This document shows positions 46,139 to 57,990 of a stretch of DNA of 64,000 nucleotides, in pieces. The notes under the pieces are model-generated. The model saw only the letters and a program-made list of their open reading frames with translations, was not told the DNA's origin and did no database searches. Positions within the stretch are counted from its first letter, which is position 1, and every line of letters begins with the position of its first letter. The DNA lies in contig CM043958.1 in assembly GCA_014529385.2 (NCBI GenBank), forward strand, positions 122,850,817-122,914,816, in the 5' to 3' direction. This DNA comes from Adiantum capillus-veneris. Taxonomy: Eukaryota; Streptophyta; Polypodiopsida; Polypodiales; Pteridaceae. Both the position numbers and the translations under genes were made by a program.

Positions 46139-46790
46139 CTAAAACATTAGGTTCATTTTGAGATCTTTAACAAAAATCATGTACACGGAAATAGAGCTCT
46201 TTATTGACTTGTTGAAAGCTTGTGTATGTACAATGGGTATAATGTTATCCATTTCCTTAGCATCTATATACATATCTTTTTCCCTGAACTTAAAGGAGAT
46301 TCTCATTTCAGGGAATTTAACATTGGCAGCCATGCGGTCAAACCATGGTGCCCCTAGGATTACATCCTCATGCTTGAGAGGAGAGATAAACAAGTCCTCT
46401 TTGTCCACATAGCTTTGGACATGGAGCCTCAATTTCCCGGTTAAGGGAGTGACTGAAGCTTCTTGCCCCTTGAAAGAACCATCTGCGGGTAGGACATCTC
46501 CCATCTCGTAGGCTTGTATGCCTAGCTTGGTGGCCAACTCTATAGATATAAAATTGTGAGTAGAACCAGGATCAAAGAGAATAAAAGCATCACGTTCTCT
46601 TACCTTTCCCCAAGCATGGCATAGAGGAGATCCTTTGTGGTGAATATCCTCCTCTTGGATTTCGACCAAGGTAGCTCTAAGAAGTTCATGGCAAGTGTTC
46701 TTTTGGGGACAAGCGCGGTACACATGCCCTTGCTCCCCGCACTTGAAACAACGGTTATCCTTGTGATAACGCTCAAGCTCTTCAGGACAG
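46139..46790 (-). pseudogene. E1 zinc knuckle and protease
   Basis: CFKCGEQGHVYRACPQKN lies at about 46760-46705, followed by the protease with FILFDPGSTHNFIS (DPGS in place of DSGS, as in E2) and HEDVILGAPWFDRM. The frame degenerates after 46139 towards RT. Confidence 0.88.
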
Positions 46791-46843
46791 AGTTTATTTT
46801 TACCTTTATAAACTCCCTTCTCTTTAGCTTTGTTGGAGTTGCC

Positions 46844-47528
46844 CTAAGGAGACTTTTGGACATTGTTCTTCCCCTTAAGCTCATTGGAACCCTTGTTTTC
46901 CGTGGGCTTAGAATTTCTTTTAGCCCCCGTTTGGAAATTGATTCGAGAGGCCACCATAGTATGGTGTATAACCACTGATATGGTGCGTGGCCTTTGGGAG
47001 TTGACATACTCCGCCATTTCTTCAGTTAAGCTCGCACAAAATTGTTGCTTTTGCTCTCCAAAATCCAACTTTTTGAAGACAGTGGCTTTGAGTTGTAGGT
47101 CCCAAAACTTGTCTACATATTTGTAAATGAATTCATAGGGAGAGAGCTTCAAGATTTGCCATTCGATGAGTACTTTGTCTTTGGCATCGGTGGCCAAAAA
47201 CTGCTTCATAATGGAAGCTCTTAAAGCTTTCCATGTTCATGGAGCTTCACCGTTGGCCCGTACGCTAGACCACCATTTTTTGGCGGACTTTTGAAAGTGT
47301 ATAGCTACATGGCGTAGCTTAGAGGACTCCGTGAAGCCCTCATCTCCGAACACCGCATTGAATTGTTGGATAAAGACCAAGACTTTGTCCGTAGCACCAA
47401 AATTGCCATCGTAGGTAAGGAAAGAGATGCTCTTCCCTCCCTCTTTGAACTTCTTGAGCTTGGATGACCTCTTCCACGCGGCAAAGGATTTCCTATGGCC
47501 TCTTTTTGATGGTTCAAAGGTTGCACCA
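46844..47528 (-). pseudogene. E1 gag, C-terminal two thirds
   Basis: Begins SKRGHRKSFAAWKRSSKLKK at the break and continues KWWSSVRANGEAP, a TGA near 47237, then IMKQFLATDAKDKV and AEYVNSQRPRTISVVIHHTM. The homologous E2 gag has Lys at the stop position. The N-terminal third is missing here and matches the fragment at 51840-52169. Confidence 0.88.
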
Positions 47529-47723
47529 ATCCGGTCCTCAACTATTGTCATGTTCTCTAAATTCTCTCTCTTGCAAAAGTATTGTCCATGCCAAGTTAAC
47601 TAATTTCTATAATTATGTTGCTATCTTCAATTATGTCTACCCGCTATGCTCACAAAATCATTTCTTGAAAGTACTCTCATTAAATTCTGCTACTCTCAAA
47701 TTGAATAGGCAAATTCCATTACA
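47529..47723 (+). repeat. E2 5' LTR, truncated (R/U5 end)
   Basis: Matches the end of the family LTR (ATCCGGTCCTCAACTATTG … AAATTCCATTACA) and ends TACA at 47723, followed by the primer-binding site. The upstream U3 part is missing and the sequence joins directly to E1 gag. Confidence 0.85.
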
Positions 47724-47724
47724 T

Positions 47725-47736
47725 TGGTATCAGAGC
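47725..47736 (+). other. E2 primer-binding site (initiator Met tRNA)
   Basis: TGGTATCAGAGC starts two bases after the LTR end at 47723. Confidence 0.9.
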
Positions 47737-48137
47737 ATTTGGTTTCTCTTTTCTTGCTTAAGAAGAGAGGTCCTTAAGTAGCCTATAAATGGTTGATGTT
47801 GTTAATTATAATAGAGTAAGTGGAACTGGGATCTAATATCGGTTTTGTTAAGGCCACTATGTGGGGGATGGTGCACACCTTGGGAGCTTTGGACTTAATA
47901 ATGGAGTCATTTTAGACTTTCCTACGGTTTTACCATTATTGAGCCATAAGAAGTCCGAAAGGAGCTAGCCCTTGGCAACTCTGCTATGTTAGACCTACTC
48001 CTCTACTCTCTATAATTAACCACTTTGAGGCGTGGGTGTAGATACTTAAGAGCCGATTTTCAAAGGCTAAGAGGAGTGGCAAGTAAGGTTTTGAACTGCC
48101 AAAGCATACACTAAGTATAAACATAAATTTTGTTAAC
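47737..48137 (+). other. E2 leader
   Basis: Untranslated region between primer site and gag, nearly identical to 51438-51839. In both copies the distance from the LTR end to the gag ATG is 414 bases. Confidence 0.8.
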
Positions 48138-49238
48138 ATGGCTGACAATAATCATGAGAGTAGAATGAACATTGATAGATTTGATTTTGCACATGAAGGT
48201 GCTAATGATGATGCTCCCATGTTTGTGAATTATCTCGTCGCTAGGTTGCAGCAAGCTATGGGCAACCCTGCTTTGCAAGCCGAAGTTACTCAACAACTTC
48301 GTGCTTATGGAATTTCCCTTCCTCTCACAGAGGAGAGAGAGCTTAGGAGGCCTCTTGAAGAGACCCCCAAAAGAAGACTCTCTCCCATTCGAGAGGAGGA
48401 ATCCAAAGAGAAAGAAAGCAATGAAAGTCTAAGTTCTTCTGAAGAGGTGGCTCCACGAAGACGGCGGTCTAGACGATCGCCTACTCCTCCCAAGAGGAAA
48501 AGAGAAACCTATAGTCCTTCTCCTCATCACTCTGAAAGGCAAGAGAGGAAACAAAGGAAGAAAAGGGCTAGGAAGAGGTCACCCTCTTCTCCTTCTTCTT
48601 CACCTTCCTCCTCTTCCGATGAAAGTTATGGCTATTCTCCTAGAGAATACAAGAGGGGAGGACATCGCAAATCATTTCCTGCATGGCGAAGGTCACATAA
48701 GCTAAAGAAGTTCAAGGAGGGAGGAAAGAGTATCTCTTTTCTCATCTACGATGGCACCTTTGGTGCTACCGACAAAGTGTTGGCCTTCATCCAGCAATTT
48801 GATACGGCCTTTGGGGACGAGGGCTTCACAGAGTCCTCCAAGCTACGCCATGTAGCTATGCACTTCCAAAAATCAGCTCGTCAATGGTGGGCTAGCCTTC
48901 GTGGCAATGGAGAAGCCCCAAAGACATGGAAAACTCTACGAGTTTCCATCATGAAGCAATTTCTTCCAAGTGATACTAAAGATAAATTTCTTACCGGATG
49001 GCGCGGCTTGAAGCTTCTCTCTTATGAGTCTATCAACAAGTATGTAGACAAGTTTTGGGATTTACATCTCAAAGCTACTATCTTTCAAAAGATAGACTTT
49101 GCCGAGCAAAGACATCAATTCTGTGCGAGATTACCTGAAGAGATGGCCGAAAACATCAACTCTCAATGGCCCGGTACTATTACCGAAGTAATCCACCACA
49201 CCATGGTTGCTTCGCATCAATTTCCATCAAGGGGCTAG
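48138..49238 (+). pseudogene. E2 gag
   Basis: 366 codons from MADNNHESRMNIDRFDFAHE. An N-terminal segment is followed by a long Arg/Ser/Pro-rich basic linker (RRRRSRRSPTPPKRKRE, KKRARKRSPSSPSSSPSSSS), then the gag capsid domain with HFQKSARQWWASLRGNGEAP and VDKFWDLHLKATIF. A frameshift at about 49210 throws it out of frame into a stop at 49236-49238. The next frame continues with the zinc knuckle. The RS-like linker could bind nucleic acid. Confidence 0.9.
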
Positions 49239-50395
49239 ACGTAATGTCAAGCCCATGGAAAACAAAGATAAAAATGATGCAAAGGGGAAATCCAATGCAC
49301 AAAATAATTCCCAAGGCACTTCCAACAACAACAATAACAACAACAACAATCGGTCCAAGGAGAAGGGAGTTTACAAAGGTAAAAACAAACTCTCTCCTGA
49401 AGAGCTTGAAGCTTTTCGCAAGGACCATAAATGTTTCAAGTGTGGGGAGCAAGGACATGGCTATCGTTCTTGCCCCAAGAAGAATACTCGCAATGAGACT
49501 CCTAGGGCTTCCACCATCGAAGCTCCAAAAGAGGATGCTCATTGCAAAGGATCATCACTCTCCTATGCTTGGGGAAAGGTAAGAGAGCATGATGCCTTCA
49601 TCTTGTTTGACCCTGGCTCTACTCTCAACTTCATATCAATAGAGTTGGCCACTAAGTTGGGCATTCAAGCTTTTGAGATGGGAGATATAGTAACAGCTAA
49701 TGCAGCTTTCAAGGGACAACAAGCCTCCGTTACTCCCTTGATTGGGAAGTTGAGGCTTCATGTCCAAAGCTGTGTCGACAAAGAAGACTTCTTCATCTCT
49801 CCTCTCCAACATCAGGATGTTATCCTAGGGGCACCATGGTTTGATCGCATGGTTGCCAACATGAAGTTCCCTGAAAGGAGAATTTACTTCACCTACAGGG
49901 GAAAGAACATGTATATAGATGCTAGTGAGCGTGGTCGCACTATTCCACTTGTAAATCCTCTTTCTTTTGATAAATCAATGAAGAGCTCAGTTTCTGCGTA
50001 CATGATTTATGTCAAAGAGTCTCTAAAAGCTAATAATGTTTCATCAAATGAAAATGATAGGAATCAAGAAGGGTTAGACTTGTCTACTTTTCTAAAAGGA
50101 TTCCAAGATGTGTTCATCAATGATATCCCTATGGACCTACCTCCAAAACGAGGGGATGATGACCATCGTATTGAGCTCCTTCCAGGAAGGTCACCGCCTA
50201 ACAAACCTCCTTATCGAGTCTCACAAGCTCAACAAGAGGAGATTATGAGGCAAGTACAGGAATTGGTAGACAAAGGGATGGTGAGGCCTAGTTCCTCTCC
50301 CTTTTGTTCTCCAGTCCTTTTAGTGCAAAAGAAAGATGGTACATACCGTATGTGTGTGGACTATCGAGCACTAAACCATATCACTATCAAGCCAA
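49207..50395 (+). pseudogene. E2 gag zinc knuckle, protease and RT N-terminus
   Basis: Plus frame with an Asn-repeat linker, CFKCGEQGHGYRSCPKKN, the protease FILFDPGSTLNFIS and QHQDVILGAPWFDRM. It then gives the RT start [20 protein letters not shown] and [13 protein letters not shown]. At 50395 the pol sequence stops and LTR sequence begins, so the open frame past this point (to 50544) is not element coding. The rest of this pol gene lies inverted at 56697-54152. Confidence 0.92.
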
Positions 50396-51225
50396 TGAGC
50401 TTCAATGATGAGCTAGAAGAGGGGGTTGACCTAGCAAGAAGGGGGGTTGCTTGCAAGATATACACACTCTCACACACTCACACAGACTCTCACTGTGTGC
50501 TAGGCAAGATGCAAGAGCTCCATCTCCTTCTCCAAGCTCCTTGAGAAGTTGAGAGCCTACACCAACACTCTTGGCTATGGAATGCAAATCCAACCAAGAG
50601 CTATGCTTAAATGCTTAAGCTTTCCATCTTCTCCATCTTCATTACTAATGATATTATGTATGCTAAGCGAGAAGAGTGATGATAAGTGAAGAATTATTTC
50701 TTTCTCCTATGTAATACTTCTTCTTCCTCTTCCCTACCCCCATTCCCTGCTAGCTCTCTCCACCTTCGAAGGTGTTTGAGGTCTTGGGACTAAGGCTTGG
50801 GATAGTTAATGCTTTCTACAAAGTGCATGTTATGCTTATTTCAAGAAGGCTAATGGTTTATTGCAAGTAGATTAGTTACTTAATGCAAGTAGATTAATTG
50901 TATTGCAAGGTAGATTAATTGCTGCTTTAGGCACAAGTTGATGCATAAAAGTATACATCTTCATGCACTCAAATGATTTAGGGAACAAAAAGACTAATGA
51001 TGTTCGCGAGTTCTTGATTGTTTTCAAGCTAAGATTGATTGTTGATATTTATGCAAAAGCTTGGTATATGAAGCTTCCATCTCCATAATGCCAAAGAGGT
51101 CTCGAGGAACACAAAGATTGTATTGTACCAAGTCTCTCTTAATGAGAGAATCTATAATACAAATGCCTTTTGGAGGGGTGACCGGCTCCACATAAATCCA
51201 GTCCTCAATTGTTGTCATATTCTCT

Positions 51226-51280
<55 letters not shown>

Positions 51281-51425
51281 CAAAGGTATTGCTCATGCCT
51301 AGTTAATTAAGTGTTATGATTAAGTTGCTACTACCAACTAAGTCCACCATCTATGCTCTCAAAGTTGCTCACTCTAATTCTCTTAATTCCGCTATTCTCT
51401 AAGTTCATAGGCCATTTCCATTACA
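50396..51425 (+). repeat. E1 5' LTR, inner (R/U5) part, displaced by inversion
   Basis: Plus-oriented LTR from CCAATGAGCTTCAATG to CATTTCCATTACA at 51425. It lacks the U3 half, which is found at 56698-57450. It carries (CT)n at 51233-51278. Confidence 0.8.
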
Positions 51426-51426
51426 T

Positions 51427-51839
51427 TGGTATCAAAGCATTTGGTTTCTCTTTTCTTGCTTAAGAAGAGAGGTCCTTAAGGAGCCTATAAATGGTTGATG
51501 TTATTAATTATATTAGGGTAAGTGGAACTAGGATTTATTATCGGTTTTGTTGAGCCCACTATGTGGGATATGGTGCACACCTCGGGAGCTTTGGACTTAA
51601 TAATGGAGTCTTTTTAGACTTGCCTACGGCTTTACCATTATTGAGCCATAAGAAGTCTGAAAGGAGCTAGCCCTCGACAACTCTGCTATGTTAGACCTAC
51701 TCCTCTACTCTCTATAATTAACCACTTTGAGCCGTGGGTGTAGATACTTAAGAGCCGATTTTCAAAGGCTAAGAGGAGTGGCAACTAAGGTTTTGAACTG
51801 CCAAAGCATACACTAAGTATAAACATAAATTTTGTTAAC
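51427..51839 (+). other. E1 primer-binding site and leader
   Basis: TGGTATCAAAGC (one change from the initiator-Met site) at 51427-51438, followed by a leader of the same length and nearly the same sequence as that of E2. Confidence 0.8.
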
Positions 51840-52169
51840 ATGGCTGACAATAATCAAGAGAGTAGAATGAACATTGATAGCTTTGATTTTGCACATGAAG
51901 GTGCTAATGATGATGCTCCCATGTTTATCAATTGTCTTGTTTCTAAGCTGCAACAAGCTATGGGAAACCCATCCCTACAAGGTGAAGTTTTCCAACAACT
52001 TCATAGTTATGGGATTCTCCAAACTCCCCCAAAAGAGAGAGCACCTGAGAAGTCTCTTCGAGACATTTCCAAGAGAGGGCTCCCTACGGTGAGAGTAAAC
52101 GAGAACCCATACGAAGCGCTTAAATGTTTACTAGCGGGCTTACCTCCATCCAAGAAGAGAGGTGAAGTC
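51840..52169 (+). pseudogene. E1 gag N-terminal fragment
   Basis: Starts MADNNQESRMNIDSFDFAHE, like E2, and continues LQQAMGNPSLQGEVFQQLHS. At 52170 it meets the precise end of an inverted LTR (TGTAATGG), and the last codons of the open frame (to 52235) are LTR-derived. The fragment supplies the gag start that is missing from E1 at 47528. Confidence 0.85.
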
Positions 52170-53705
52170 TGTAATGGAATTTGCCTATTCAATTTGAGAG
52201 TAGCGGAATTTAATAAGAGTACTTTCAAGAAATGATTTTGTGAGCATAGCAGGTAGACATAATTGAAGATAGCAACATAATTATAGCAATTAGTTAACTT
52301 GGCATGGACAATACTTTTGCAAGAGAGAGAATTTAGAGAACATGACAACAGTTGAGGACCGGATTTATGTGGAGCCGGTCCCCCCTCCAATAGGCATTTG
52401 TATTATGATTTCTCCCATAAAGAGAGACTTGTTACAATACATTCTTTGTGTTCCTTGTGACCTAGGTGAAGAAATGAAGATGGAAAGCTTCATGCATCAC
52501 CATCATAGCATAACCTAAACTTGAAGAAAGCTTTAACTATACCAAGCCTCAGTCCCAAGACCTCAAACACCTTCGAAGGTGGAGAGAGCTAGCAGGGAAT
52601 GAGGGTAGGGAAGAGGAAGAAGAAACATTTCATACGAGAAAGAGCTAGTTCCTCACTTATCATAACTCTTGTGCTAGCATACATAATAGCATAGTAATGA
52701 AGAAGAAATAGATGGCAAGCTCAAGCATTGAAGCATGGCTCTTGGATGGATTTGCACTCCATAGCCAAGAGTGTTGGTGTAGGCTCTCAACCTCTACTTG
52801 CTTGGAGAAAGAGAGGGGTCTATTGCCTTTGCATAGTACACAATGAGAGTGTTTGTGAGTGTGTGTGGGTGAGTATACCCCCTAAGCACCCCCCTAGCTT
52901 GCTTGGGTCGACCCCCCCTTGTAGCTCATGCTTGAAGCTCATTGGACCCCTCCAGGCCTAGCCAATCACAAGCAGGAGCCATTACAAGCAACATGGGTAG
53001 CCTTGGGACAAGTGTCTCCCTTTCCCCTTTGAGAGAGAGGACTTGATAAATGCAAAATCAATTAATTAAATATCCTAAATTATCATTGGACCCCTTGGGT
53101 GGCCAACCAATAGGTTTCAGGCACACCATGAGGGCAACATGAGGAGGAACTTGACAAGTGTCCTTGCTGCCTCTTCAAGCTGGGGCTTCCCTTGTGTGTG
53201 TGTGTGTGTGTGTGTGTTCTCTCTCATCCCCCCCCCTTGTAGGCTCGCCCCCCCTCCTTGTAGGGATCTTTTTCACTTTGGATGAGCAAGCCCCTTAGTC
53301 ATCAAGCATGACTAAGCACTTGAAGTAGGGGGTGTTCCCACAAGCATCTCAGGCAAGCTTCTCAAGGCACTTCAAGCACCTTAATCATGCACCAAGTCAA
53401 GCACCTCAAGCATGGAGCCAGTCAAGCACCTCAAGCATCTTAATCAAGCACCTCAAGCATGACAAGCACCTCAAGCACGACAAGCACGACAAGCTTGGGC
53501 CGGGTTCCCACCTCAAGCTCAGCCCTAGCTTACCTAAGGTCAAAGGAATTTTACACACATTATTGGAGGTCTTCAATGAAGCTAACCCTAAGGTCTTATG
53601 CTCCATTGGTTAGCCTTGCTCTTGATAGACCATCTCCCATTTGGACCCCTTTACTATTGGCCCCGTGTTGAGATAGATCTATAAGCACATATCTATATCT
53701 TAACA
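52170..53705 (-). repeat. E2 3' LTR, complete (reads on minus strand)
   Basis: On the minus strand it starts TGTTAAGATATAG after a purine tract (AAATGGGAACAAG) and ends CATTTCCATTACA; 1536 bases. It is the only full copy of the family LTR here. It contains a short GT run (53193-53215). Confidence 0.85.
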
Positions 53706-54151
53706 CTTGTTCCCATTTATTCTCCCACATTAAGTGATCAATTTAATATGAGAAAATCATTTGGGTTGGTTAGATATTAGATTTTATGACATTACCTCTC
53801 TCTTGAAATCATAGTCGTCCTCGACTATGAGGTAGAAGAGATAAAGCCTTAGTCATTAGTCAATCGTACTTAGCGGGTAGAGGATCCCTTTTTTACCCTA
53901 CGACATCTTTCCAAGATGGATGACTAATCCATTTGGTGCTTGGGAGACATAGCTGCCGCAAGCATGTCTGCTCTTTAGTCCATTTCATTCTCCCAAAGTA
54001 GAGTGACAAATTCTACTTGGTGTTTGAGAGACGTCGTCATCACAAACATGATTCTAAGCATGCATACTAGTTAAATTTGTGCACAATTAAAAAGAGGATT
54101 AGTCTTATAAGACAAAAACATGAGTCATTTAAAAGAGAGTTGTACATTTGC
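53706..54151 (-). other. E2 3' untranslated region and purine tract
   Basis: Non-coding sequence between the pol stop and the 3' LTR. It contains two blocks with similar content (GAGTGACAAATTCTACTTGG and the parallel 'ATGACTAATCCATTTGGTGC', about 53920-54010). Confidence 0.7.
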
Positions 54152-56697
54152 TTACTCTAATGTAGCATTGTAAGCATTGACAAGGTTCATATTATCCTTA
54201 AGTTGTACTCCTTGCATCCATTTAGCATCTTCAAAAGGATAATTTTTGAACTTAATAAGATACCGTCGGATTATCTTACCATGTCGTAGTACCTTGTCTT
54301 CATGCAGAAGGACAGCTTCGGGTTGTAGCACCTCTTCTTGGTCTTCAACTTCGGGAGGGTCTTCAATAATTGGTTCAGTTGGTGGCTCTCCTTTGTAGGG
54401 CTTAAGTAGGCTTACATGAAAGGCATTGTGTATAAGCCAATGGTTGGGCAACTTGAGTTGATAAGCCGTCTCATTGATGGGCTTCAAGATTTGGAAAGGA
54501 CCATAGTATCTTTTTGCTAGTTTAGCATAATACTTTTGATGGCCCGTAGGATTTTTTCCCGTCGTTTGCCTTAATCGAGCCTTAGGAAACTTGAGTAAGA
54601 CCCAATCATTTTCTTTGAACATTAAGGCTCTTCTGTGCTTATCAGCAACAACTTTTTGCCTTTGTTGAGAGATGGCTATAGCCTCCCTAATCTTTTGAAA
54701 AGATTCTTGTAGGTCACGGCTATACTTATCGGCGGCGAAGATCTTCCCATGTACTTTGAGTAGCAAGGGACTTTTAGGTCTTCCCTCTATGATCTCGAAA
54801 GGTGCTTTCCCCGTAGAAGTATGTACATTATTATTGTAGGCATACTCTACTAGAGGTAAATACTTTTCCCATTGTGAGCGTTGATCTACTTCAGTAACAT
54901 AAGTCTTGAGTAGATCGAGTATCGTAAGATTGGCTATCTCACTTTGGCCATCCGTTTGTGGGTGATAGGCCGAAGAGAAATTCAATCTTGTTCCTACATT
55001 TTCAAAGAGACCTTTCCAGAAATTACTGGTCATTCTAGGATCTCTATCTGACACGATGGATGTGGGTAATCCATGGTGCTTGAAAATCTGAGATATGAAG
55101 AGAGTTGCCATTTGATGTTCCTTAATAGTCTTTTTGACAGGAATAAAATGTGCTTGCTTGCTAAACCTGTCGACTATTGTCCATATTCCTGTATTCCCAT
55201 GGATAGACTTGGATAATCCAAAGATGAAATCCATGGATATACTCTCCCATGGTGAATTTGGAATAGGCAATGGCTGGAGTAATCCAGGTTTATTCCCTCT
55301 ATCATACTTGGTCTTTTGGCATACTACACAATTTGAAACATACTCTTGTATGTCCACTTTCATGGTAGGCCAATAGAAATACGTCTCTACTCCTCGGAGA
55401 GTAGGTTGAATACCTCTATGCCCTGCATATGGAGAAGCATGGGATTCATACATAACCTTCTCACGAAGGGAATGGGTAACACATAGCCTATTTCCGTGGA
55501 GAAGATAACCATCCTGCAAGGTGAATGGTTCCTCTTTCTTCCCCAAAGCAAGGGCTGACATTATGTCTCTAAAGTCAGGGTCAGTAGCATACTCATCTAT
55601 CATAGAGGATAGATCATTGTGAGTAGCTATAGACACCGCATTAACTTTTGGTCGTCGTGAAAGTGCATCAGCAACTTGATTGTGCTTACCGGCTATGTGA
55701 GGAATATGGAAATTAAATTTCGAAAGAAAATTTGCCCACCTCATTTGTTTGTCGGAAAGTTTGGTTTGCGTCATGAAATACTTGAGACTTTGGTGGTCGG
55801 TTCGTAGGATAAATGGAGTCTCCAATAGGTAGTGCTTCCATGTATCTAGGGCATGTAGAACAGCTAAAAGCTCTTTCTCATAAATGCCCAAGACTCGTTC
55901 ATCACTATTGAGCCTTCGGCTCTCATATGCTATGGCATGCCCTTCTTGAAGCAAAACCGCTCCAAGGCAATCACCACATGCATCACATTGGACCTCAAAT
56001 GGCTTTAAGAGATTCGGAAGCACGAGGACTGGTTGGGAAGTAAGCTTCTCTTTGAGTTTTTCAAAAGAATTTTGCTCCTTAGCAGTCCATACAAACTTAA
56101 CGTTCTTCTTTGTTAAGTCGTGTAGTGGTCCTGCTACTTGAGAGAATTTTGCTATGAAGCGTCTATAGTATGCACACATACCAATAAAGCTTCTTAGCTC
56201 ATGTAGATTCCTTGGGTTAGGCCATGATTTTATTACCTCTAACTTTGATGGATCCATACGAATACCATCATGAGAGATAATATGACCTAGATATTGAATC
56301 TCTTGAAGGAAGAATTCACTTTTCTTTTGGTTGAGAAAAAGTTTGTTTTCCCTCAAGGCTTGAAAAATCACTTGGAGATGTTGCTTATGTTCCTCCAAAG
56401 ATTTGGAGTAGATGATGATATCATCAAAAAACACTCCAGTGAATTTACGATATGGTCTAAAAATTTTCTCCATGAAACGATTGAAAGTAGCTGGTGCATT
56501 AGTCAAGCCAAAAGGCATGACTAGATATTCATAAAGACCAAATGTTGTGTGAAACGCGGTCTTTAGGATATCTTCATCCACTATCCTTATTTGATGATAG
56601 CCACTCTTAAGGTCAATCCTACTGAAGTAGGTAGAGCCTTGTAGCTTATCAAACAGATCTTCTACCCGAGGCACGGGAAATCTGCTCATGCCAAGCC
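54152..56697 (-). CDS. E2 pol, RT to chromodomain, inverted fragment (intact frame)
   Basis: The longest clean frame of the window (about 850 codons). It starts abruptly in RT at [20 protein letters not shown]. Further along are VFFDDIIIYS (residues 91-100), RNase H with VQCDACGDCLGAVLLQEG, RTDHQSLKYF and HNQVADALSRRP, and the integrase zinc finger (HASPYAGHRG, CVVCQKTK). The D,D,E core follows in SMDFIFGLSK, IVSDRDPRMT and HPQTDGQSEIAN, then GPF (KRYYGPFQILKPI). A chromodomain-like tail (IIRRYLIKFKNYPFEDAKWM) ends it and places the element among chromoviruses. The first six residues are LTR-derived. The N-terminal RT and gag are at 48138-50395 on the other strand. Confidence 0.92.
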
Positions 56698-57450
56698 TAG
56701 CCAATCACAAGCTTGGGCCATTTCTAGCAATAGGTGTAGTCTTGGGACAAGTGTCCCCCTTTCCCCTTTGAGAGAGAGGACTTGATAAATGCAAAAACAA
56801 TTAGATAATTGTTGTAAATTATCATTGGACCCCTTTTAATCCTAGCCAATAGGGTTCAAGCACCTCATGGAGGTAACATGGGTAGGGGTTTGACATGTGT
56901 CCCTGTTGCCTCTTTAAGCTTGGGATTTCCTTGAGAGTGTGTGTGTGTGTGTTCTCTCTCTAGTCCCCTAAGAAAAGGGCTCGCCCCCCTCTTTGTAGGG
57001 ATATTTTTGACCTTTGGTGCTCAAGTACCTTAGTCATCAAGCATGACTAAGCACTTGGACTAGGGGTGTTCCCACAAGCATCTCAGGCAAGCATGTCAAA
57101 GCACTTGAAGCACCTTAATCATGCAGCAGGTCAAGCACCTCAAGCACCTTAATCATGCAATAGGTCAAGTAACTCAAGCACCTTAATCAAGCACATCAAG
57201 CACTACAAGCACCTCAAGTAGGACAAGCACCTCGAGCTTGGGCCGGGTTCTCACCTCAAGCTCAGACCTAGCTTGACTATGGTCCTAGATCTAAGGACTT
57301 TTAACACTAACTTTTGGACGTCTTAATGAAGCTAACCCTAAGATCTTTTAAGCTCCATTGGTAGCCTTGCTCTTTGACAGACTATCTCTCATTTCGACCC
57401 CTTTACCATTGGCCTCATGTTGAGATAGATCTGTAGCCACATGACTATAT
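56698..57450 (-). repeat. E1 LTR, U3 part, displaced by inversion
   Basis: Matches 52960-53700 (CCTAGCCAATCACAAGC, GACAAGTGTCCCCCTTTCC, GGGCCGGGTTCTCACC and the AGCACCTCAAGCACC-type repeat). With 50396-51425 it makes up one whole LTR. Short GT run at 56935-56951. Confidence 0.8.
57100..57240. repeat. Degenerate minisatellite in LTR (AAGCACCTCAAGCACCTTAATC)
   Basis: Several imperfect copies of a roughly 10-25-base unit based on CAAGCACCTCAAGCAC. The homologous block in the E2 LTR is at about 53360-53500. It may hold U3 regulatory repeats. Confidence 0.75.
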
Positions 57451-57542
57451 TCTACCTCTTGTTTCCATTTATCTCTCCCATATTAAATGATCAGTTCAAT
57501 ATGAGAAAGTATTTTAGGAATAGGTAGATATTAGATTTTATG
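57451..57542 (-). other. Fragment of chromovirus 3' UTR beside the E1 LTR
   Basis: Matches 53706-53790 (purine tract zone and GATATTAGATTTTATGA). Its presence outside the U3 side of a 5' LTR means this LTR was shared with another, tandemly joined copy. Homology stops exactly at 57542. Confidence 0.65.
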
Positions 57543-57761
57543 ATAGAGGATATGCACCTGATCTATGCTCTCAGACCATGTTGGAGGTGATGCACATGTC
57601 GAGGCCGTATCAGTGGTCTCGTGTGCAGGAGCAATTGGCAGTGTCAGTAGTAGTCACAGTTGTGTGTGTCCTCGGATCTATCCATTGGCATGTCAGTTCT
57701 ATGTCAGACCACCCTTGGTCACTTGTATAAGTAGATTGTTATTAGCATGGAGAGCCTTTGC

Positions 57762-57830
<69 letters not shown>

Positions 57831-57990
57831 CTCAAATTTCCTGTCTTATTCTACTTATGTGATCTCTCTTCTCCACAGGTGTGCCTAGTTCATGTGTTTG
57901 GCATTGCAGGTGTTCTAGATGGGAGTGGAGGTACCCACTGGATCATGAGCCAGGTCTTTTCCTCATTGCATCTTCCGCTGCCACCTTTGA
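57543..57990 (+). repeat. LTR F, first copy (truncated at its right end)
   Basis: Direct repeat of 58529-59020 starting TAGAGGA(T/G)ATGCACC. It stops a few bases before the LTR end (CCACCTTTGA). It contains (CT)n at 57768-57827. Confidence 0.8.

Larger units (their letters stand above)
44235..47528 (-). mobile_element. Chromovirus E1, 3'-truncated gag-pol body (minus strand)
   Basis: Minus-strand gag, zinc knuckle, protease, RT, RNase H and the first half of integrase of a gypsy element, closely related to E2. It ends inside integrase near 44235 and is cut at its gag N-terminus at about 47528, where plus-oriented LTR of E2 begins. The missing gag start, leader and LTR are found at 50396-52169 and 56698-57542, moved there by an inversion (see findings). 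Confidence 0.8.

Noticed and set aside
50396-50544. Reading the end of the E2 frame (…DLARRGVACKIYTLSHTHTDSH…) as part of the pol protein
   Set aside because: This sequence is LTR, matching 24600-24800; the frame is open by chance after the inversion joint.
56698-57542. Taking this as the ordinary 5' LTR of a minus-strand element with pol at 54152-56697
   Set aside because: On its outer side lies chromovirus 3' UTR sequence rather than a target-site duplication, and the inner edge is a broken LTR joined to the middle of RT.
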